In this document: positions 57,601 to 64,000 of the stretch, one piece after another | How the letters are laid out: each line of letters starts with the position of its first letter | Numbering within the stretch: the first letter of the stretch is position 1 | Assembly: GCA_013398295.1 (NCBI GenBank) | Contig: VZSF01008201.1 | Coordinates: 68,526 to 132,525 of the forward strand | Reading direction: 5' to 3' | Length of the DNA: 64,000 bases | DNA from: Chionis minor | Lineage: Eukaryota; Chordata; Aves; Charadriiformes; Chionididae | Program-made: the position numbers and the translations under genes | The notes under the pieces: model-generated | The model's database searches: none | Told to the model about the DNA's origin: nothing | What the model saw: the letters and a program-made list of their open reading frames with translations, nothing else

Positions 57601-58870
57601 AACAACCCAAACCAAACACTTCAAAAAAGCTCCTCCTCGGTTTGCATCTGTGCAGAAAGGTCTTGGACCTTCGGTGCAGCCGGGGTGTTTAGCTGATGCC
57701 GGAGCACCTCTCTGTGCCGTGACGTGAGGCTGGGACCAGAGACCCCTCACCTCTCCTGGTGGGGCTTCACCTGGGGAGCAGTTGGACAGAGCCACCTTGC
57801 AAAGAGCATTTATTGCTTGTAAAGAGTCTTTCTCCTCCCCTACACAACTCCCAGCGCAGGGCACGCACAGGCAGGGCGCAGCACAGCTTCACCCCCAAAA
57901 AAATCCCCATCCTCCGAGCAGAAATAACACAGCCTCCAGGGCTCCACAGGGACAAGTGTGGTCCAGATCCCAGCCAGACCTGGGCCGAGCACAGACAGAC
58001 TGCCAGGAGTCACTCTGTTTCAGGTCATTCCTTATCATTTGCATCCTTGAGATAAGGCTGGATAAGCAGTACCAGTAACACCGGGCGGCATTTCTCTGAT
58101 CTGGGAGTTTGCATCACAGCCTGAAAACAGGCACGCGGCCAGCACCCCATGGCAAGGGGCTGCTGGCTCTCTCCCGTTAGGATACATCACTGCGAAAACA
58201 GGGGAGGGTGCAGGTCCCCAACCCACTGCTGTACCCCAAAAACACTCCTGCCAAACAGGAGCTGCCCGTAGATCATGTACATAATGGGGCAGCAGAGCTA
58301 GGAAAGGCTTGGAAAGCAAGTGCGATGGTCAGCGAGAGATGCAATGGGACTATGGAAAACCACTCACTCTACGGCTGGGAGCTGGGCTGTCTTTTGAGCG
58401 GTGCCGCATCTGGGATGCCTGGAGCAGGCTCTGGGCTGCAGCCTGGTGCTGTGCTCCATCCTGAGAAGCTCCTGGAGGCAGAAGTCCAGGCCCTTCACAC
58501 GCAAACTGCTCATGCAGCGCAGCGCCCTGGAAAGACAGGGCAGAAACGCCGCCTCCCTGGGACAGCCGTTCGACCAGTGCACCAGAAGACAACTGCCTAC
58601 ACGCTCAAAACACCGGCTTGATTTCGGATTGTCACACTTGAGACAGCACAGACTGGGCTCATAGACATGCTGGGCACCTCCTGGCAAAAGTCAGGGCTGG
58701 CACGTCTCAAGCTGACCAGCCCCAAGCCACGGCAACCAAAACCCCATTCCAAAAACGCAGCAGCAAACACTGCACCGAAGCAGCCAAGAGCCAGGAGAGA
58801 GGCCAGGACTCCCCATCCCCTGGCTTCTCCGGTCTGAACCCCAAATCAACCACTTGCTCAAGAAAGAACG
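51644..58870. other. Gene-poor spacer downstream of USH1G
   Basis: No supported gene. Features noted are an AT-rich patch at 54545-54650 with TGACATCA and a 15-base poly-A, a TTTATT (AATAAA in minus sense) at 57809-57814, and A-rich sequence at 57585-57630. A leucine-rich frame at 51794 looks like a signal peptide but has no ATG. Confidence 0.45.
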
Positions 58871-60001
58871 GGTGTAATAATTTATTTCGGTTCCCTTTGA
58901 AAATACCACCATATATCTCCTGTTCATGGCTTCGTGCGGTCCCTCAGCCCGTGACGGCACAGTGTCCTAGCCAGCTGGGCAGCACACTTATTCCTCCAGC
59001 CAGCAGGTGACCGTTGCCCCTTCCAGGTTGACAGGTTGGAGCTGCCTGATCCGATCTCAGCAGTCGTCCCTCCGTTCCGGGTATCGCCTGGGAGCATCGC
59101 ACAGACAGGGAGCAGAGCGAGGGAGCGGGAGAGCAGCCCGGAGGGACTGGTGGGGATGGCTGTAGCTTCCAGCTGCCCCAGGAAGAGAGTCTCTGGCTTG
59201 TGTTTTCTGGCAACTTAGAACTGAGTTTGTTTCTCGATCGTTGAAAAAAAAAATATATTAAAAAATGCTGCTGCTGTTATCTGCAAAGAGAAAAAAATAA
59301 TCTATCAGCACCCTGAGGACCCAAGACTGTACAGAAAGCCTGTAAAACCAGCAAGAAGCACACAGATATTTCCGGGCTGGGAAGCCTGAACAACACACTG
59401 GATTGGGGTGTCAGCAGATGTGACAGTGAAGAGACCCACGCTGATGTCTTCCCTTCACTTCTATAGCAGGCTGGCAGTCCTTCAAACCAACCCAAGCAAA
59501 CCCTGGAAACACCATAAAACAGCAACAACTCCAACCCAATACACAATCTCCAAAGGTCTGAGTAAGATCTCAAGCACTTGGGGAAGGATTCCCAATACCA
59601 CTGGGCACTGCCGTCAGTCTGCTCCCACCGGGAATTGCGGTTGATTTCCTAACGCCTTCAGAAGGTGAGGAGTCAAGACCAGCCTGAGTATGGTTGAAAA
59701 TCCCAGTTACAGGGACTCGGAAGAATCAGACCACAGCACAGTCTGCATTCATGCAGGTTATGAAACAAAACAAAGGCTTCACGTCCTGCCCAGCCACATT
59801 AGGGCTGTTGAGTAATGAACTAACGCTATTGCCACCTCTCCGAACTCTCATCGTTTCCACACAAGAAGGAATTTGCCCACACACAGAAGCACTGAGGTTA
59901 CCTGGACTCCTACTCTTCCAAGTGGGTTGAAAACAAGACCTTACATTATCCACGTCTCCACCTGCTGAAGGGTTTAATCGTGCAGAGGGCCCATCTCCTA
60001 C
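58870..60001 (-). other. USH1G: Probable USH1G 3' UTR or terminal intron plus 3' UTR
   Basis: Sequence between the USH1G stop and the nearest downstream AATAAA, with no coding signal in the gene's sense. If the donor overlapping the stop codon is used, part of it is intron. Confidence 0.4.
58881..58886 (-). terminator. USH1G: Poly(A) signal AATAAA, candidate for USH1G
   Basis: TTTATT on the plus strand reads AATAAA in USH1G sense, 1.1 kb past the stop codon, within AT-richer sequence typical of a 3' UTR. A further AATAAA lies at 57814-57809. Confidence 0.45.
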
Positions 60002-61247
60002 TTACAGTTCAGTGTCTGCAATGACATCTGGCTTCTCCAGAGTTTGCCGTCTCCTCTGGATGGCATCCACAATCTTTTTCCTGGGGCCCAATGGGATATT
60101 GATGCTCTTCAGGTCATTGTCTGAACATAGCATGAGGGCCTCCAAGTCAATTTTTTCCTTCTTCAAGATGGAGATGAACTCAAACATGTGCAGGGAAGCC
60201 AGAAAAGTCTCCAAGGGGCTGGTCTCTGGTTCATCATCATCATCCAAACCCAGCTCCACCTCATCCCAGGGTAGCTCCTCCGCGTTCCTCTCCTGCAGGC
60301 TGTTGGCACTGCCAATGCTATCGTTGAGACTTGGCGAGCGCTGCAGGCGGCTCCGCAGTTTGACACCTAACCCATCTGCATTGTCTTCACCCAGCGTACC
60401 AGCATCATCCCGGCCAATCCCAAAAAGCCCGCTGCTGACATAGTTGCGCCGGAACACCATGGTGCCCAGCCCGGGGCGGTTAAACAAGGAGTCGTGGCCA
60501 GAGTCGGTGCTGACTTCTGAGTGGGCTGAGTCCATGTGCAAGCCTGGGTCACTTATGGCACGGGAGACAGTGTCTTCATCCGTGAGGAACATGTCTCTGA
60601 TATTACGCCGAGTCCACTCCTTGGGGCTGGCATATGTGCCCTGCTTCACAAACATGACATCGTTCCCCAGCTGCAGACCAGACAGAGACCGCACACTTTT
60701 TCTCCCATCCTCATAGATCTTGAACGTCCCATCCACCTGCTTCTTCTTCTCTAGCTTCTTTTGTATTTTTGTCTTTCCCTTGGCTGTGCCATGAATGGTG
60801 GCTTGTGAGTATGGCAGGGAGGTCACCATAGACATGTGTTGGAACTTCTTGCTTAAGGTGCTACTTGAATAGCTAGAGAAGCTCATGGTGTCTGAATTAT
60901 CTGACATCTCCTTTCTATACCGTTTCTCCATCCTTTCGTGGTGCTTCTTCTGCAGCTTCACGCAGTCCTTAATCCTCCGCTCCGCGTCCCGAAAGGCCTT
61001 GTCCTTCAGTTTGCTCACCAGCTTGGGGTTGAGGCTGCTCTGCTTGGCAGCAATAGAGTCCAGGTAACGCACACACTCCATGTGCCCCTTCATGGCTGCC
61101 ATGTCCAGCGGGGTGTGGTAGTCGTTATCCAGGCACCAGATGTTGGCCCCAAAAGAGATGAGGAAGGAAAGGCAGTTCAGGTGGCCGTTGGCTGCTGCCA
61201 GGTGGAGAGGGGTGTTCCCCCAGATGTCACATTTGTCTGGATCACCC
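60002..61247 (-). CDS. USH1G: SANS scaffold protein, main exon (5' exon missing)
   Basis: Scaffold of the Usher type 1 complex in inner-ear hair cells and photoreceptors, binding harmonin and myosin VIIa. This exon begins after the acceptor CTGTCTAG at 61248 with one base completing a codon, then [18 protein letters not shown]. It runs 414 codons to DTEL and TAA (60004-60002). Visible in order are ankyrin repeats (residues to about 75 of this piece), a basic central region and an acidic stretch ([11 protein letters not shown]). A SAM domain (from about [13 protein letters not shown] to [10 protein letters not shown]) and the C-terminal DTEL PDZ ligand follow. The entry phase needs an upstream exon ending two bases into a codon, as in human, where I recall 164 coding bases (about 54 residues). 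That exon was not found up to 64000. Confidence 0.96.
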
Positions 61248-64000
61248 CTAGACAGAAAGAAAAACAACTGGTTAGCATGCAGGCATGGCTGACAGACTCT
61301 ACTGAGATATTCCCAGTGCAGGGACTTGCCCCAGTGCAGGGGCAAAGCATCACCGTGAACTGTTGCCTCCTCAGAATATGAAGTTACATGCCTCTGGCCC
61401 CCACAGCTTAATTTTAAGGGGCTCTTCTGCAGGGGTGTACCACTGACATGGATTCATGTGCCTGACACACAAGTCTGCGGTAATTCCCATAACTTGAATT
61501 TAGCCCTCAGGAGACATGCATTCCAGCATCAAACCGACTTTTGGAGGGAGGCAAGCCAGATTCTGAATAGCCCGGAACTGAGACTGAGATACGGGGCTGA
61601 TTCTAGCTCAGACCTTAAGCTTGTTATAAAATTTCAAATCTCAAACCTCCCATTAAATTCTAGTCAGATTCCTAACTTACAATCTTGGCTTCATTCAGAT
61701 TCTGTGGAGAGACATCCCAAAAACACCTCTCTATACACCACATCCTGTGTGGGACATCACGGGGTCCCACCATGATGGTAGCACCACCAGCAAATGGCTA
61801 TCCTCAGCAGTGGTTCTGAAGCCCACCAACCGCTGCACCTTCCCACTCTCCTGTTCGTTGGTGCCTGGGGAAATTCGGGGCACATTGTCAGTAGAGAATA
61901 AGAGCAGAATTGTTGGCATTGGCCTCGGGGTTGGGGTTTTGCGGGGGATTTTGCTGTGCCATGCTTGGTTTCGATTGCGTGGCTTGAAGCGCATTGGTAT
62001 TAGCACATCCTGAGAATCCAGTTTCAGAGAAAGTGGAGATTAGGTTTCTGCACTCCTCAAGAGCTAGACACTCACTAGTGCCGTTAGCATCTCTTCTCAC
62101 TCTGTGCCGGACCCTACCCCAGCAAGCTGCTGACGGGACACAAATGCTTGTCCGCATCTCCTGCCTCCTGCGACAGGATGGACCCAAACGCGGGGCCGAA
62201 AGGAAGTCTGTCCTCCCGACATTCCTCTGTATCTATGATCTTCTGAAACAAGAGATAGTTCACACCCCTGCTGGCACCAGCCTTCGCCCGAGCGCATGTC
62301 CTAATGATATGCAGCCAGCAGCAGTATCTGTCAACAAGGCACTCTCCCTTCCTGCACACGGATAAGGCAAAGCCTTTTATTAAGGCTGTGCAGCTCCACC
62401 ACCCTCAAGAGCAAATCCCCGCGGGCAGCAGAGCTCTGGCTCCGCACAGCTCCTGCCCATTTCCACACCACCCCTTTCGACGAGCTCTAGCGGAACCCAA
62501 GCGCGGTCCCTCTGCCGCGAGGACCCCAGCTCCAAGCCTCGGGGACACTAGGAGCCTGGAAGGAGAATGCACACTTGAGACCTTCAGCCCACGTGACTTC
62601 ACTCCTTGCTCCTTTAAGGTCCGTGGTTGCCAAGAGCTGGGAGCAGCAAAGCCTGGAACCCTCTCCCAAATCCCACATGCTTTGTGCTTGTCTCACTTGA
62701 AAGAGTCAGAAAACTTCTTCAGAGGAAGACTGTGGAGATCACAGGAGCCGAGAGACTTCTTTCCCCTGCCAGCTTTGCACCTTCATCACTAGTGCCCATC
62801 CACAAGACCCAGTAAGAGCCTCAGCTGGCACATTCACTCTCCCGTACCACAGGCAGGCTCCCTGCTGCCCACTCTGGACACTGCTGTTGAGGGAATAGCG
62901 GAGCCGGAGCAGAGCCACCTGGCCAGCGTGATGTCCAGCTCGCAGTCCTCAGGCTTTGCTAACACCTCAGCTATGTCACGCTGGAGGGAAATGATTCTGC
63001 AAAAGGCAGAAGCAATGAAAAAGCGTCCAGAGGTTAAGTTAAAGAATATTCGGACCCAGAGTGCGAGCTCTCTGGCTTTATTTCCCGAGTGCTGCTGCGA
63101 GATGTACTCAGCTTTTCCCTTGTGGGAGCATCGACAGTAGCTCCCCCATGCACGTATTGTTCCAAAATTTATAGAAACTTAGTAAGTACAACCTTGAGCC
63201 TGCTGGCAAATTCAGCAAGTTAGTCAAAAGGTTCAAATCTGTGTAAGGGCCAAAAAGGTCCACAAACCCTGCAGGACTGTATCCAGAGTTTTCAACATCT
63301 CTCATAGAAGCCCAGAAAGGCTTCACAGATGGGTGCTAGGGAGGAGAAGGGCAGGAGATCACCGGACTGAGGAGCCAGCAGAAGGAGAGGGAGCTGTTGG
63401 TACTCTGGCAATGCCGAGTTTCCGGGAGCGGTAACTCCCCAGCCCTCGCCTCTACCCTCGTAGTGACAGGTCCAGGCTGGGAAATTCATGGGGAGGATAA
63501 ATATTTGATGAATTGCAAGAGAGGAGTAAATTATTGATGGAGCTGGATTAAAAAGCCAGTGAAACTGGAACTGCTGGGGCTGGCGGTGGGACTCTAGGGC
63601 GTAGAGGGCTGTTCGTTTGTTTACATGTGCTCTGAACGGGCACATGTGTGCCCAACTTGTGTGGGCAGATGAGCCAGGGCACTGTGAGGGTCCCAGCACG
63701 TACATAGACTCATGATAAGGACAGTGACTTAGCAGTGGACTCACTAGAAATAATCTTGCTCCCCACGCCAAGCGTATGGATGGTTGATCCATAAAGTCCA
63801 TCTCAGACCCTGTTGTCATGTCTATCTGGTTGAGGTGGCAAAGAGCAAAGCCAGGGAGGTCTTGGTGGATTCATATTTGAACGTCTATTTTCATCATGCT
63901 TTTCACCGCCTCAGAGAGTGAGTGAGGGGAACGAGCATCAAAACCAGCTTTCCCCGGACATTTCCACTATCTAGAAACTAGGGTATTAGAGGAAAATCAG
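61248..64000. other. USH1G: Probable USH1G intron 1
   Basis: No match to the expected first USH1G exon (starting MNDQYHRAARDG in relatives) was found, so it likely lies beyond the right edge. No other gene is supported. The region is less GC-rich than the rest of the window and holds a short palindrome at 63638-63653. Confidence 0.5.

Overview
This window is vertebrate nuclear DNA, most likely from a bird and probably from Neoaves. It carries four multi-exon protein genes with GT-AG introns, all on the minus strand: GRIN2C (3' end beyond the left edge), FDXR (complete CDS), FADS6 (complete CDS) and USH1G (main coding exon only). From left to right this is the same gene order I recall for human 17q25.1 (GRIN2C-FDXR-FADS6-USH1G). 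The case for a bird is compact introns, GC-rich isochore-like sequence with long poly-G runs, and a 635-bp solo LTR whose TGTCCTGGTTTGAG start resembles LTRs common in neoavian genomes. I saw no bacterial operon, CRISPR array, tRNA or rRNA.

Layout. 1-9753: GRIN2C, 12 coding exons; the last exon is open to base 1, so the C-terminus is missing. 9754-22317: a long spacer with a possible 5' non-coding end of GRIN2C, an 899-bp assembly gap (13790-14688) and the FDXR 3' end. 22318-31759: FDXR, 12 coding exons, 483 codons plus stop, with the solo LTR in intron 2. 31760-33000: FDXR upstream region with a perfect TCAAGGTCA nuclear-receptor site, a GC-rich minisatellite, a (GCC)9 tract and a CpG island. 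35799-40527: FADS6, 6 coding exons, with a probable extra 5' non-coding exon. 41.2-58.8 kb: about 17 kb with no gene I can support, holding a MIR-like SINE remnant, a homeodomain-type inverted repeat and scattered poly(A) signals. 60002-61247: USH1G exon 2 through the stop codon. 61.25-64 kb: probably USH1G intron 1; exon 1 was not found.

The genes do not form one pathway. GRIN2C is an NMDA receptor subunit, FDXR is the mitochondrial reductase feeding steroidogenic P450s and Fe-S synthesis, FADS6 is a predicted membrane fatty-acid desaturase, and USH1G (SANS) is a hair-cell scaffold. Their linkage is ancestral synteny.

Exon borders were read by hand from reading frame, splice consensus and phase. 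Every internal exon length agrees with its phase. I found no new biological system. The most interesting items are a minisatellite in GRIN2C that copies the exon's own splice donor, the SF-1/ERR site at the FDXR start, the MIR-like remnant at 51.6 kb, and a consensus splice donor overlapping the USH1G stop codon.
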